A stretch of DNA of 64,000 nt from Candidatus Acidulodesulfobacterium acidiphilum (GTDB lineage: Bacteria > SZUA-79 > Acidulodesulfobacterales > Acidulodesulfobacteraceae): NCBI GenBank assembly GCA_008534395.1, contig SHMQ01000009.1, forward strand, positions 22,387 through 86,386, read 5' to 3'. Within the stretch, counting starts at the first letter, position 1, and each line of letters starts with the position of its first letter. Below the pieces are notes generated by a model that was given only the letters and a program-made list of their open reading frames with translations, was not told the DNA's origin and ran no database searches. The position numbers were made by a program, and so were the translations under genes. Of this stretch, positions 8,861-18,806 are shown piece by piece.

Positions 8861-10837
8861 CTATTCCATCTGTTTTAAAAGAAGATTTTTATAAATTCCG
8901 TCCAATTTTATTAAATCCTCATGGCTTCCGCTTTCGGCTATTTCGCCTTTTTCGAGGACATAAATCGTATCTGCATGTTTTACGGTGGATAGCCTATGGG
9001 CGATTATAAGGACTATTTTATTTCTGCACAAACCGCCATATAGTCTGCCATGCGAATCTGCTTTACCTGAACCTGATATTTGATTTATTGTTCCTTCGTC
9101 TGCGTTTGAGGTTTTGTTAACAGCTTCTCCGATGCCATCTTCTTCGTATCCGAACAGCGCCCGCTGGATTTTCTTTTCCGATTCTCCGTCCAAAGAAGAA
9201 GTAGCTTCATCAAGTATAAGTATGGGTGCGTCCTTTAGAAACGCCCTGGCGATTAAAATTCTTTGCTTTTCTCCGCCGGAAAGCCTTAATCCCGCTTCAT
9301 CTACTATCGTGTCGTATCCCTGGGGAAGATTTTTAATAAATTCGTCCGCAAATGCCAACTTTGCGGAGTTTACTATTTCTTCCATACTTTTGCCGCTCGT
9401 TCCGTATTCTATATTAAATTTTACGGTTTCGTTAAAAAGAACGACGTTCTGGGAAACGTAAGATATGGAATCCCTTAAATCTTTTAAATTAAACTCTTTT
9501 ATGTTTATTCCGTTAATGTCGATTTCGCCGGAAGACGGTTCGTAAAAACGCGGAATAAGCATCGATATCGTACTTTTGCCGGCTCCCGAAAAACCCACTA
9601 CGGCGGCTATCTCGCCTTTATTGATTTTTATGTTTATATTTTTAAGGTCGAAATGCTCGTCGCACGCTTTTCCTCTTTCTTCGTTTGAGCCGCCGGAAAT
9701 ATCGTTTTTTATATTATCTTTGGCATTATTTTTATCATTATCTACGTTATTGACTGTATCGCCTTGTCCGCCGCAAAAGTCGTAACCGAAATATAGATTT
9801 TTTATTTCAAGGATGTTTATATCTTTTGGAACTGGCTTATTTCCTCCGGTTTCCTCCTGCTTTTCGTCTAATATGCCGAATATTCTGGTGCCGGCGGCTA
9901 TGCCTTCCTGAAGGCTGTTGTTAAGCCTCGACAAACTCTTTACCGGCTCGTAAAGAAGGAGGATAGCAGTTAAAAAAGAAAAGAAATTGCCCGGCGTATA
10001 TCCGAATTTTATAACCTGAAGTCCGCCTATAAATATTATAACGGCAACCGAAATTCCGCCTATAAGTTCTACGAACGGCACTGTAAGCCCCCTTATTTTC
10101 GTCATCCTCATAAAAAATCTGTAAAGATTGTCGGAGAGCTTTTTAAATCTCTTTATTTCAAAATCTTCCATATTATAGGCTTTCACCATTCGCAAACCTG
10201 AAATGGTTTCGTCTAAAAACTTCGTTATGTTTCCCATTTCGTTCTGCGTATCGGTGCTTGTCCTGCGCGCTTTTTTTCCCAGAAGCGTTACCGGAAATAT
10301 TACTAACGGAAACAAAATCAAAACGGCTATGGCAAGATAAAAATCCATATAGAATACGACGATTAAAAGAACTATCATAGTAAGAATATCTTTCATAACG
10401 GCGCTGACGGTGTCCGATACCGTTCTTTGAATGATATTTATATCGTAGGTTATTCTTGCGATAAGTACGCCCGTAGGTATTTTATTTAGCTTTGAAACAG
10501 GCAGTTTTACTATTACCGAATAAACTTCGTCCCTGAGCGACCTTATTATATTCTGCCCTACCGACCCCGTATAGTAAAACTCGGCATAGTAAAAAACATT
10601 TTTTACTAAAAAGATTAATATTACGAGCAAGGGTATAAGTATAAGTTCGGTATAGCTTTTAGTAATAAATATATTATTAATAAGCGGTTTTACTATATAA
10701 GCAAGCGCTCCGGTAAGAGCGGAAACTATAGCCATGCTTATTACCGCCATAATAAGCTTTTTCTTATAAGGCAGGATGTAAGGAATAAGTCTTTTTAAAA
10801 CCGATAAATCCTTTTTCATATTTTTTTTATTAAACAT
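8861..10837 (-). CDS. msbA: lipid A export ABC transporter MsbA-like, with two NBD insertions
   Basis: This type IV ABC exporter half-transporter probably flips lipid A-core across the inner membrane. Six membrane helices occupy about residues 25-310. The nucleotide-binding domain has Walker A GFSGAGKS (415-422), signature LSGGE (519-523), Walker B ILILDE (539-544) and H-loop His614. At 658 residues it is about 75 longer than E. coli MsbA because of two polar inserts. One (about 353-396, Asn/Asp/Lys rich) sits before Walker A; the other (about 564-605) lies between the D-loop and the H-loop. Both stay in frame and leave every motif intact. Position between lpxB and waaA supports the lipid A substrate. 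Confidence 0.88.
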   Translation of the reverse strand: MFNKKNMKKDLSVLKRLIPYILPYKKKLIMAVISMAIVSALTGALAYIVKPLINNIFITKSYTELILIPLLVILIFLVKNVFYYAEFYYTGSVGQNIIRSLRDEVYSVIVKLPVSKLNKIPTGVLIARITYDINIIQRTVSDTVSAVMKDILTMIVLLIVVFYMDFYLAIAVLILFPLVIFPVTLLGKKARRTSTDTQNEMGNITKFLDETISGLRMVKAYNMEDFEIKRFKKLSDNLYRFFMRMTKIRGLTVPFVELIGGISVAVIIFIGGLQVIKFGYTPGNFFSFLTAILLLYEPVKSLSRLNNSLQEGIAAGTRIFGILDEKQEETGGNKPVPKDINILEIKNLYFGYDFCGGQGDTVNNVDNDKNNAKDNIKNDISGGSNEERGKACDEHFDLKNINIKINKGEIAAVVGFSGAGKSTISMLIPRFYEPSSGEIDINGINIKEFNLKDLRDSISYVSQNVVLFNETVKFNIEYGTSGKSMEEIVNSAKLAFADEFIKNLPQGYDTIVDEAGLRLSGGEKQRILIARAFLKDAPILILDEATSSLDGESEKKIQRALFGYEEDGIGEAVNKTSNADEGTINQISGSGKADSHGRLYGGLCRNKIVLIIAHRLSTVKHADTIYVLEKGEIAESGSHEDLIKLDGIYKNLLLKQME

Positions 10838-10854
10838 TTTAATTTTACAGGAAA

Positions 10855-12057
10855 TTATCCTATTATTCCTATTATTTTATCATAAATTATGCCTGCCGAC
10901 GCATCAAAAGGATCGACGCCGGCATCTTCTAATGTAGAAACTACGGAGGATATTTTTTTTAGCGCATTTTCTCTGTACTCTTCGTCTTTTAAAAATTTAT
11001 CGGCTTCCTTAAAAACGTTTTCGGGGTTAAACTTAAATTCTATCAGTTCGGGAGCAACCTCTTCTCCCGCAAGTATGTTTATGAGTCCTGCATATTTTAT
11101 TCTCACTAATATTTTAGCAAGAATATAGGTTAAATAGTTTAAATAATAAAATATTATTACGGGCTTGCCGTAAAAACAGGCTTCTAAGGAAGCGGTGCCG
11201 CTTGCAGTTATTATTAAATCGCTCGAAGACAGGGCAAAACCTATTGAATCGGTAAATATATACATATCTTTTTTTAAGGCTGGACTGTTTTCTACCGCAT
11301 CTTTAAAATAGGAAAAATCAATCCCTTTTCTGAACGGAAAGATAAAGAAAGCTTCTTTATAAGCCGATTTTATCCGTAAAACGGAATCGATTATCCTTTG
11401 CGAGTGATATTTAAGTTCGGTTTTCCTTGAGCCGGGCAGAAAAGATATAATCGGATATTTTCCGTTCAAGAGTTTTTGCATTTCGGCATCTTCGGATAAA
11501 TTTGCAGACAAAACGTCTTTTTTGTTTAAGATATATAAAGGGTTGCCGAAATAATAAGACTCTATGCCCTCTTTTTTATAAATATCCTTCTCGAAAGGAA
11601 AAATAGTTATAACGAATTTTATATATTTTTTAATAAATTTTATTCTGCCGTAACGGGATGCCCATATTTTAGGAGGTATAAAATAAACTGCGGGGATTTT
11701 AAGCTTATTTGCCAATTTTGCGATTTTAAAATTAAAGGAGGGAAAATCGACGAGAATAATTGCATCTGGTTTGTTAGACTCTATCCATAAATATAAATTT
11801 TTTAACACTTTTTTTATCGTTTTTAACTTTAAAAGCACTTCGGTGAAACCCATAACCGATAATTCTTTAATATCGGCTATCAACTCGGCGCCGGCGCCGG
11901 CGCTGTTTTTTCCGCCCATTGCGTAAATATCGACGGATATGCCATCATCGTCAAGTTTCTTAATCTTTTCAATCTTTTTAAGCGACGATATTAGTCCGCC
12001 GGCAAAAACGTCGCCGGAGGGTTCGCCCGAAACTACTAGTATTTTATGTATTTGCAT
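10855..12057 (-). CDS. lpxB: lipid-A-disaccharide synthase LpxB
   Basis: LpxB condenses UDP-2,3-diacylglucosamine with lipid X to form the lipid A disaccharide, at the membrane surface. The 400-residue GT19 protein opens with VVSGEPSGDVFAGGLI and has VDFPSFNFKIAK, YFIPPKIWASR, FPFEKDIYKK, FLPGSRKTEL and ASGTASLEACFYGKP. All are family landmarks. It follows lpxI directly, so the two sequential steps are made together. Confidence 0.95.
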   Translation of the reverse strand: MQIHKILVVSGEPSGDVFAGGLISSLKKIEKIKKLDDDGISVDIYAMGGKNSAGAGAELIADIKELSVMGFTEVLLKLKTIKKVLKNLYLWIESNKPDAIILVDFPSFNFKIAKLANKLKIPAVYFIPPKIWASRYGRIKFIKKYIKFVITIFPFEKDIYKKEGIESYYFGNPLYILNKKDVLSANLSEDAEMQKLLNGKYPIISFLPGSRKTELKYHSQRIIDSVLRIKSAYKEAFFIFPFRKGIDFSYFKDAVENSPALKKDMYIFTDSIGFALSSSDLIITASGTASLEACFYGKPVIIFYYLNYLTYILAKILVRIKYAGLINILAGEEVAPELIEFKFNPENVFKEADKFLKDEEYRENALKKISSVVSTLEDAGVDPFDASAGIIYDKIIGIIG

Positions 12058-12135
12058 GATATTTGTTTATAACTGCAACCTTTAATTATGAACTATATAA
12101 GGATTAACATATATTGCGGGGTTAAAAACGACGGC

Positions 12136-12939
12136 TTAAAAAATATATACGGCGATATCTTCGGAATCGGCCTTCTTAATAAATTCATCTTTCCTGATGA
12201 CTATAGTATTGCGTTCAAAAGCAAGGCAAGTCGCGTTTACCGAAATTATCGATTCTAAAGTATCGAGTCCTACTGCCGGAATGTCGAATCTTAAATCCTG
12301 GTTTGGCTTATTAACTTTTACGACTACGGCGCCCCCGTTTGCAAGTTTTCCGCCCCTTATTATCGCTTCGTCCGTGCCTTCTATGGCTTCGAGAGCCATT
12401 ACCGATTTATCTTTAACTACCGCCGTCTGCCCAATATCCGCCCCTGCAATCAGCATTGCCGCGTTTTTTCCGAACTCTATATCTTCTTTTTCTTTTTTAT
12501 TGGGCGGCCTCTTAGATGCGGCTCCAGACGGCAAAAAAACTGAAGAGATATATTTCGTCTGAGGAACTATGGTTATTCCTTCCTTTTCCAAAAATTTGCA
12601 AATAGCATTAAGTATGGTGTCGTCTTTTTTGTCTTTAAGGGACAAGAAAAGGGTTATTGCCTTGATATCAGGTTTGACTTTTTTAAACATAAGGGTTTTT
12701 CTGACTTTACCGGCCATTATAACTTCGCTGACGTTTTCGGATTTAAAAAAATTAACTAATTTGCCGAGCTGTCCGACGCTGACGTAAATAATCTTGTCGG
12801 CGCGATATGCAAGTGATTTGTCGGCTTCTTCTTCGATTGCGCAAACCTTCACCGAATAACCAGCCGATTTTAATTCGTCGATGTATATTAGCGGAAACTC
12901 GCCGTAACCTGCGATTATACCTATATTTTTATTTTCCAT
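12136..12939 (-). CDS. lpxI: UDP-2,3-diacylglucosamine pyrophosphatase LpxI
   Basis: LpxI hydrolyses UDP-2,3-diacylglucosamine to lipid X and UMP, replacing the unrelated LpxH. The 267-residue protein is of the DUF1009 family: IGIIAGYGEFPLIYIDELK at the start, VSEVIMAGKVRK, then GLDTLESIISV in the C-terminal domain. Its place between lpxA and lpxB fits the function. Use of LpxI rather than LpxH is common in alpha- and delta-type proteobacterial lineages. Confidence 0.92.
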   Translation of the reverse strand: MENKNIGIIAGYGEFPLIYIDELKSAGYSVKVCAIEEEADKSLAYRADKIIYVSVGQLGKLVNFFKSENVSEVIMAGKVRKTLMFKKVKPDIKAITLFLSLKDKKDDTILNAICKFLEKEGITIVPQTKYISSVFLPSGAASKRPPNKKEKEDIEFGKNAAMLIAGADIGQTAVVKDKSVMALEAIEGTDEAIIRGGKLANGGAVVVKVNKPNQDLRFDIPAVGLDTLESIISVNATCLAFERNTIVIRKDEFIKKADSEDIAVYIF

Positions 12940-12958
12940 ATTTTAAAACTTCCGCTAT

Positions 12959-13729
12959 TTATCTGGTAATACCTCTTCTGGAATCGGATATAAACGAAGT
13001 GAATTTTTTTATTTTTTCGGTTTTTCCTATTTCCTGCTCTATTCTTTCTATAGCAATTTTAACCGTAGCTTTCGACCTATAAACAATTTTATATGCATTT
13101 TTTATCTGTTCTATCTCTTCTTTGGTAAAGCCTCTTCTTTCCAATCCTATTCTGTTAATTCCGTAAATTTTTGCCCTGTCGCCGGAAGCAACGAGATAAG
13201 GAGGAATATCCTGTACGACCATGGAACCGCCCGCTATAAGAACGGATTCGCCTATGCGGACGAACTGATGAATTGCGCAAAGACCGCCTAGTATCGCATA
13301 ATCCTGAATTTCTATATGTCCTGCAAGGGTAGCGTTATTCGCAAAAATATTCCTGTTGCCTATAGTACAGTCGTGAGCTATATGCACGTGCATCATGAAA
13401 AGATTACCTTCGCCCACTACTGTAACTCCGTTGCCGGTTACGGTGCCGGGATTCATAGTTACGTATTCTCTTATTATATTGTTATCGCCTATAATAAGTT
13501 TAGTATTTTCGCCTTTATACTTAAGGTCTTGCGGAACCGAACCTATAGAAGCGAATTGAAATATTTTATTTCCGTCGCCGATCGTAGTGTTGCCTTCTAT
13601 AACGACGTGCGGCGCAATTTGATTATTTTTGCCGATTTTCACGCCGCTTTTTATAATAGTATAGGGTCCGACTTCGGTCGATTCGTCTATTATGGCTCCT
13701 GGATAAATTATTGCAGTTTTATCTATCAT
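12959..13729 (-). CDS. lpxA: acyl-ACP--UDP-N-acetylglucosamine O-acyltransferase LpxA
   Basis: LpxA transfers a 3-hydroxyacyl chain from ACP to UDP-GlcNAc, the first lipid A step. The 256-residue protein is a left-handed beta-helix of hexapeptide repeats over about residues 5-190, with the catalytic-region sequence MHVHIAHDCTIGN and GLCAIHQFVRIG. A helical C-terminal domain follows (YGINRIGLERRGFTKEEI). This matches the family in both length and order. It lies between fabZ and lpxI. Confidence 0.95.
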   Translation of the reverse strand: MIDKTAIIYPGAIIDESTEVGPYTIIKSGVKIGKNNQIAPHVVIEGNTTIGDGNKIFQFASIGSVPQDLKYKGENTKLIIGDNNIIREYVTMNPGTVTGNGVTVVGEGNLFMMHVHIAHDCTIGNRNIFANNATLAGHIEIQDYAILGGLCAIHQFVRIGESVLIAGGSMVVQDIPPYLVASGDRAKIYGINRIGLERRGFTKEEIEQIKNAYKIVYRSKATVKIAIERIEQEIGKTEKIKKFTSFISDSRRGITR

Positions 13730-13782
13730 ATTTTAATTTCGTATTCCATTTTTATTTTTTTATTGTTTCTATTTAATATCGG

Positions 13783-13844
13783 GGACAGAATTGAATTCTG
13801 TCCTGATACATTTTGCGTTAGTGTCCGAATTGAATTCCTGCACT
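13783..13844. repeat. family B palindromic repeat pair
   Basis: Two copies of the GAATTGAATTC-centred palindrome lie between fabZ and lpxA. The first, at 13783-13803, has perfect 10-bp arms (GGACAGAATT and AATTCTGTCC) around a central G. The second, at 13821-13844, is degenerate. Related copies occur near 18.9, 19.65, 22.5 and 51.5 kb. Confidence 0.85.
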
Positions 13845-13848
13845 ACAT

Positions 13849-14331
13849 TTATTTCGGCATAAATGTTGCCATTAGTTCTGCTTCGGCGCAGATATTTCCT
13901 TCTACTTCGGCTTTGCCTGAAAAAACCCACACGAACTGTTTTCTTTTAATAAGTTCGACTTTTAAATACACCGAGTAACCGGGTAATATAGGTTTTCTGA
14001 ATCTGGCCTTATCTATTCCCATAAAATAAGTTAATTTGTTTCTTAAATCGTCATTTTCTTCCGTTTTATAAGCTAAAATGCCGCCCGCCTGAGCAAGAGC
14101 CTCTAATATTAATACTCCTGGCATAACCGGATAACCCGGAAAATGCCCCTGAAAAAAAGGTTCGTTTATAGTAGTATTTTTAACGGCGATAATAGATTTG
14201 CCTTTTTCTAACGATACGACTTTATCTATCATAAGAAAAGGATATCTGTGCGGTAAAAGATTTAAAATTTCTCCTATGCCTATTATTTCGCCGTCTTTCA
14301 AAACGCTTTTCTTTTCTTCTTTTTTTTCCAT
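13849..14331 (-). CDS. fabZ: 3-hydroxyacyl-ACP dehydratase FabZ
   Basis: FabZ dehydrates 3-hydroxyacyl-ACP in fatty-acid elongation and competes with LpxA/LpxD for hydroxyacyl-ACP. The 160-residue hotdog-fold protein carries LLPHRYPFLMIDKV, catalytic His63 in FFQGHFPGYPVMPG and Glu77 in LILEALAQAGG. A lysine/glutamate-rich start (MEKKEEKKS) adds a few residues. It is flanked by lpxD and lpxA, the classical lpxD-fabZ-lpxA order. Confidence 0.96.
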   Translation of the reverse strand: MEKKEEKKSVLKDGEIIGIGEILNLLPHRYPFLMIDKVVSLEKGKSIIAVKNTTINEPFFQGHFPGYPVMPGVLILEALAQAGGILAYKTEENDDLRNKLTYFMGIDKARFRKPILPGYSVYLKVELIKRKQFVWVFSGKAEVEGNICAEAELMATFMPK

Positions 14332-14337
14332 TTTTTT

Positions 14338-15390
14338 TCAATCCTTAGTTTTTGAAATTTCCTTTAATTTCTTATATAATTCCGGAAGTTTCTTAAAAAG
14401 CACTACCGAGTTGCGCCATTCTTTTATAGGAAAAGCGGGCGAACCGGATAAAATCTCGCCGTCTTTTATATTGCCCGATATTCCCGACTGAGCCGCTATC
14501 ATAACGTTGTTTCCGACTTCGATATGTCCGGCTATACCGACCTGTCCGCCTATAGTAACGTTATCGCCGATTTCAGTACTGCCCGCAATTCCTGTTTGAG
14601 CCGCTATAACGCAATTTTTACCTATTATTACGTTGTGGGCAACCTGAACTAAATTATCTATTTTTGTTCCCGCTCCGATTTTGGTAAAATCTACTGCGCC
14701 TCTGTCTATAGTTGTATTAGCGCCTATTTCTACATTGTCCTCAAGCTCTGCATATCCAGTATGGATTATCTTAACGTAACCGGATTTGCCTCGTGCAAAA
14801 CCAAAGCCGTCGCTGCCTATAACGGCTCCTGCATGTATTATACAGTTATTGCCTATTTTAGAATCGTCATAAATCGTAACGTTGGGGTATATTAGGACGT
14901 TATTGCCAATATTTACTTTATTTCCGATATTTACGTTAGACATTATCCTGCAATTATCCCCTATAGAGCTGCCTTCGCCTATATAAACTCCTGGATAAAT
15001 TACGGTATTTTCACCCTTTTTTGATGTTGCTCCTATATAATATCTATTTTGGAAGTTTTTCCTGATATCATTGTAATCTATTTTATTTTTTTCGTCGATA
15101 AAATTTTTAAAAATTTGCGTAGCTTGTGCAAAAGAAAGGTATGAATTTTTGGAATCTAAAATTATAAACTTAACTTTGGAAGGTAATTCACTTTTTAGAG
15201 ACTCATAATCCATAATAACAGCGCAAGCTTTGGTATCAATGAGCTGCTTTAAATATTTATGTCCGGCGGCAAAAGAGATTTCGTTCTCTTTTGCCGCTTT
15301 AAGCGAACCTATTCCTGAAACGTCTATATCGTTGATATCACCTATAACTTTGTTAAAAGATAAAGAAGATATTAAATCTTTTAAAAGCAT
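14338..15390 (-). CDS. lpxD: UDP-3-O-acylglucosamine N-acyltransferase LpxD
   Basis: LpxD adds the N-linked 3-hydroxyacyl chain in lipid A synthesis. The 350-residue protein has the N-terminal uridine-binding domain (residues 1-100, with the [13 protein letters not shown] element). Hexapeptide repeats follow over about residues 110-310, with [27 protein letters not shown] and [15 protein letters not shown] containing the catalytic His. The C-terminal helix is [20 protein letters not shown]. It sits 6 bp before fabZ. Confidence 0.96.
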   Translation of the reverse strand: MLLKDLISSLSFNKVIGDINDIDVSGIGSLKAAKENEISFAAGHKYLKQLIDTKACAVIMDYESLKSELPSKVKFIILDSKNSYLSFAQATQIFKNFIDEKNKIDYNDIRKNFQNRYYIGATSKKGENTVIYPGVYIGEGSSIGDNCRIMSNVNIGNKVNIGNNVLIYPNVTIYDDSKIGNNCIIHAGAVIGSDGFGFARGKSGYVKIIHTGYAELEDNVEIGANTTIDRGAVDFTKIGAGTKIDNLVQVAHNVIIGKNCVIAAQTGIAGSTEIGDNVTIGGQVGIAGHIEVGNNVMIAAQSGISGNIKDGEILSGSPAFPIKEWRNSVVLFKKLPELYKKLKEISKTKD

Positions 15391-15444
15391 AAATATAAAT
15401 AAATATTATAAATTTCTGAAAATTAGTTAAGATTTTATTTTTAT

Positions 15445-15972
15445 TTATTTTGCATTTATCTGCCGTAAAACTTGATTGGTTATATCTATTGAATTAGCTC
15501 TGTAAACTACGCTTGGTCTGTCTATGACTAAAATATATCCTTCTTTTTTTGCAATAGAGTTAATAATCGACGTGGCTTTATTGACTATTCCCTTTAGCAA
15601 TTCAAATCTTTTTTCGGACATAACGCCCCGAATATGTTTTTCCTGAGCGGAATAGTTTGATATATCCGTTTCAAATTCTCTGGTTTTTTTTGTTTTTTCC
15701 GCGGCGGACATTATAGAACCGTTATTTTTTAAATCAGCCTGAATTGCCGCAATTTTTTTTCTCATGGCAAGAAGCCTTCTGCTATATTTGGAAGCTAACG
15801 CTTTTAATTCACTGTTTGCAGCTTTTCCTTGGTTGGACATTGCAATAACTTTCTGCATATTAACGACTGCAATGCTTGAACCTGCCGCATTTGCTTTGAC
15901 TGAGCCAAAAATGATAGTTGCCGCTAACATTAAAAAAACTGCTAAACTTAAATTGAAAATAATTTTTTTCAT
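15445..15972 (-). CDS. skp: OmpH/Skp-family periplasmic chaperone
   Basis: Skp-type chaperones hold unfolded outer-membrane proteins in the periplasm before BamA inserts them. The 175-residue protein has a signal peptide (hydrophobic residues 5-24, likely cleavage near VKANAAG). A beta-strand IAVVNMQKVI follows, then a long charged coiled-coil region (about 45-140) and a closing GYILVIDRPSVVYRA strand. This is the OmpH-family layout. It sits between bamA and lpxD, as in many proteobacteria. Confidence 0.88.
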   Translation of the reverse strand: MKKIIFNLSLAVFLMLAATIIFGSVKANAAGSSIAVVNMQKVIAMSNQGKAANSELKALASKYSRRLLAMRKKIAAIQADLKNNGSIMSAAEKTKKTREFETDISNYSAQEKHIRGVMSEKRFELLKGIVNKATSIINSIAKKEGYILVIDRPSVVYRANSIDITNQVLRQINAK

Positions 15973-16024
15973 AAAAAATCTCCTTATTTATATTTAATTT
16001 TATATTTGCTGCCTTTTCTCATTT

Positions 16025-18769
16025 CTAAATACCAGGAAGGCCTTCTCCAAGACTAAACTGTATTCTTGTAGAATTATTACCGTTAATGGGCGACCCAAGT
16101 ATCTTGCCGTAAGTGATAGTAATGGGTCCAAACGGAGAATACCAGTTAAAACCAATACCTGCCGCCTGAACTAAACTTATAGGAAAGACTGGCTCGCTTT
16201 GCAGCCAAGCATTACCTGCATTCCACCACAAAAATCCGTAAAATTTCATCCGTTTTAGAATAGGTATAAAATATTTTGCCTGAACGGTAAACATTTTAGT
16301 GCCGCCGACTAAATTTCCGTCTTCCGACGGACCTACCGAGTCATACATAAAGCCCAAAAGAGGATAATTGTTCATTATGCCGCCGACAAAAAACCGTTGG
16401 TATATAGGAAGAGGGTAAGAAGAGTTAGTTCCCGTTATATAGCCCAACTGAGCCCCTTGCATAAAAGAAGTTCCCCACCACAACGGAATGTAATGATTAG
16501 CCTGAATTACGTATTTAACGAAATCGTCGTTTCCGCCTATAGGAGGTCCGGCATAACTTACTCTAAAACTGTCCATATCGCCTGCCGTGGGTACTATAGG
16601 ATTATTTAACGTATTATAAACCGTCGTCAAAGAAACTTCGCTTGTAGTAACCTTCCCCTGCGGTAAAATATTTGTAAGACCCTGTATGATAACGGAATTA
16701 TCCTGCTCTAACAAGTACCTAAAATATTCCGTCAATACGTTGCCGTATAAAGGATAACCGAAAGTTACCGAACCGCCGACCGAACGGTATGCAAACTCGT
16801 AATACAGAGAGTTAAACGTATCGTACAAAGAAAGGCTTGCCGACAACGGTCTTGCGAAAATATACGTAAGATACGGCTGAAGTACATTAAAACTGTACGA
16901 CTGATAAGGACCGCCCGCCTGAACGTTAATAGATGCGGAAATTCCGGTTCCGAACAGGTTGGATTCCGATATAGACGATATAGCCATAAAAGACGTAGCC
17001 GAACTGTAGCCGCCCCCTATGGTAAATTTACCGGTACTCTGTTCTTTTACATGCACTTTGACGTTTAATATATTCCTGCCCGGCACTTTTTCCGTAGTTA
17101 TGGTAACATGCTTGAAATACATCAAGTTTTTTAAATTCTGCCTAGATATTTTTATTAGCTTAGGATTGTATTTCTCGCCGGGAAAAAGCACGAGCGCCCT
17201 TAAAATAACGTAACTGTATGTAATATCGTTTCCGGTAATAGTAATCTTACCGAATTTGGCGATTTTACCTTTGTGAACTATCAAAGATACCAATACCGAG
17301 CTGGTCTTGCGTTTTATCTTAATAGACGGCTGTACGTTTGCAAAAGCATAACCCTTATAGGTAAAGTATTTAGTTATGCTTAAAATTTCTTTTTCTATAT
17401 TTTTCCTGTTAAATATCGACCCCGGCTTTGTTATTATAAGTTTTTGCACGGCCTGATATTCTTTGGAATTTTTCTTGGTTCCTTTTATCGTAAGATTAAC
17501 TTTAGATACCCTGAATTGAGGTCCCTGCACTATCCTTATGATAATAGTTACGTATTTTTTATCTTTTGAAAATATAAACAGAGGTTTTTTTACGCTGACT
17601 TCAATATATCCGTGATTATAATAAAAACTTAAAAGTTTAATAATCTGCGTATTTAATCTCGCTTTTTTAAATTTTCCCGCCCCCGTTATCCATGTAAGAA
17701 GGTTAACCGTCTTAATGCCCATAACCGATGCAAGCTTTCCGGAAGTAAACGATGTATTACCTCTGAATTCAACTTTGTTAACCATTACCGGCTGATTTTG
17801 TTTTATTGCAAAATCAACGGATACGTAGTTTCCCGGAAGAATTTTCTTCTTCACTTTTACTTTAGCGTTATAATAGCCTTCGGCAGAATATACAAATTTT
17901 AATATTTTTAACGCTTTATCGATTTCATACGAACTGTATGGTCTTTCCGGTTTTACGTTTATAATTTTTTTAATTTTTTTAACGCTTACGGAACCGTTCC
18001 CCGTGTATTTTATAGACTTTATAAGAGGTCTTTCCGATACTATAAAGGTTATTATAAGCTGATTTCCATGAGGCTTAACGTTGACTAAAACATTTTTAAA
18101 ATATCCGGTTTTATAAAGTTTTTTTACGCTGTCGTTAATTTTTTTAATAGAATATTCCCCGCCTTTATTAACTTCAATGCGATTCATTATAAAACCTTTA
18201 CCTACTCTAACATTTCCTTTGACTCTTACGGCATATATAATTTTATTAAAAACAGTCTTTTTGATAGTCTTATTTTTTTCAATATTGCCGAATATAAAAT
18301 TAGATACTTTTAATGACAACAAATTGACGTCTTTATCGAACTGCATTGTACCGCTACCGGATAAATTAACGGTTTTAGACTTATAAACATTCGATACGTC
18401 TATAAACATAGCATGGACGGTAAAATTAGAACCGAATCTCGAAATACTTCCCGTTATAATGTAGTTTGAATGATAAACTATGCCGAGCTTTTTTATCCGG
18501 ACTAAGTTTATTTTTTTATCGTAGTTAAAGTAAGGTTTAGTTTTTAATTTAGTATAAGCAAAAACAAAATAAGGCTTTCCTGAATTTAAATATTTTTTAA
18601 AACTTTCGGCAAAAGATTTTTTTATGGATGTTAATGAGGGGGAGCCTTTCTGATAAAAAAAACCCGTCCAGACGTTTTTATTGTTCAGTGCCGCATAAGC
18701 GTTAATAGAATTTAAAATTAAAACGCCGGCTATAATAATTCCTAAAAATACTTGCTTAAAAAATTTCAT
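16025..18769 (-). CDS. bamA: outer membrane assembly factor BamA with extra N-terminal domain
   Basis: BamA folds and inserts beta-barrel proteins into the outer membrane. The 914-residue protein has a signal peptide (residues 1-27). An extra domain of about 150 residues follows, with IITGSISRFGSNFTVHAMFIDV, resembling the TolB-N/CsgG-like fold by eye. POTRA-type repeats run from about 180 to 570, with the barrel after that. It ends in TRIQFSLGEGLPGI, which is beta-signal-like. The barrel L6 motif that is VRGF in E. coli reads PLLGF (803-807) here, so the conserved Arg seems absent. Upstream lolD and downstream skp support its role. The protein is longer than E. coli BamA (810 residues), largely because of the added domain. 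Confidence 0.93.
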   Translation of the reverse strand: MKFFKQVFLGIIIAGVLILNSINAYAALNNKNVWTGFFYQKGSPSLTSIKKSFAESFKKYLNSGKPYFVFAYTKLKTKPYFNYDKKINLVRIKKLGIVYHSNYIITGSISRFGSNFTVHAMFIDVSNVYKSKTVNLSGSGTMQFDKDVNLLSLKVSNFIFGNIEKNKTIKKTVFNKIIYAVRVKGNVRVGKGFIMNRIEVNKGGEYSIKKINDSVKKLYKTGYFKNVLVNVKPHGNQLIITFIVSERPLIKSIKYTGNGSVSVKKIKKIINVKPERPYSSYEIDKALKILKFVYSAEGYYNAKVKVKKKILPGNYVSVDFAIKQNQPVMVNKVEFRGNTSFTSGKLASVMGIKTVNLLTWITGAGKFKKARLNTQIIKLLSFYYNHGYIEVSVKKPLFIFSKDKKYVTIIIRIVQGPQFRVSKVNLTIKGTKKNSKEYQAVQKLIITKPGSIFNRKNIEKEILSITKYFTYKGYAFANVQPSIKIKRKTSSVLVSLIVHKGKIAKFGKITITGNDITYSYVILRALVLFPGEKYNPKLIKISRQNLKNLMYFKHVTITTEKVPGRNILNVKVHVKEQSTGKFTIGGGYSSATSFMAISSISESNLFGTGISASINVQAGGPYQSYSFNVLQPYLTYIFARPLSASLSLYDTFNSLYYEFAYRSVGGSVTFGYPLYGNVLTEYFRYLLEQDNSVIIQGLTNILPQGKVTTSEVSLTTVYNTLNNPIVPTAGDMDSFRVSYAGPPIGGNDDFVKYVIQANHYIPLWWGTSFMQGAQLGYITGTNSSYPLPIYQRFFVGGIMNNYPLLGFMYDSVGPSEDGNLVGGTKMFTVQAKYFIPILKRMKFYGFLWWNAGNAWLQSEPVFPISLVQAAGIGFNWYSPFGPITITYGKILGSPINGNNSTRIQFSLGEGLPGI

Positions 18770-18806
18770 TTTAATAAACTATCAAATATTAGAATTTATG
18801 TCAATT

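Noticed and set aside
8861..10837. MsbA inserts as signs of frameshift or a pseudogene
   Set aside because: All ATPase motifs follow in one frame after each insert, and the inserts resemble other polar Asn/Asp-rich stretches in the window.
13316..13978. 220-residue plus-strand ORF opposite lpxA and fabZ
   Set aside because: It crosses two confident genes and a repeat-containing gap and has no recognisable domain or ribosome site.
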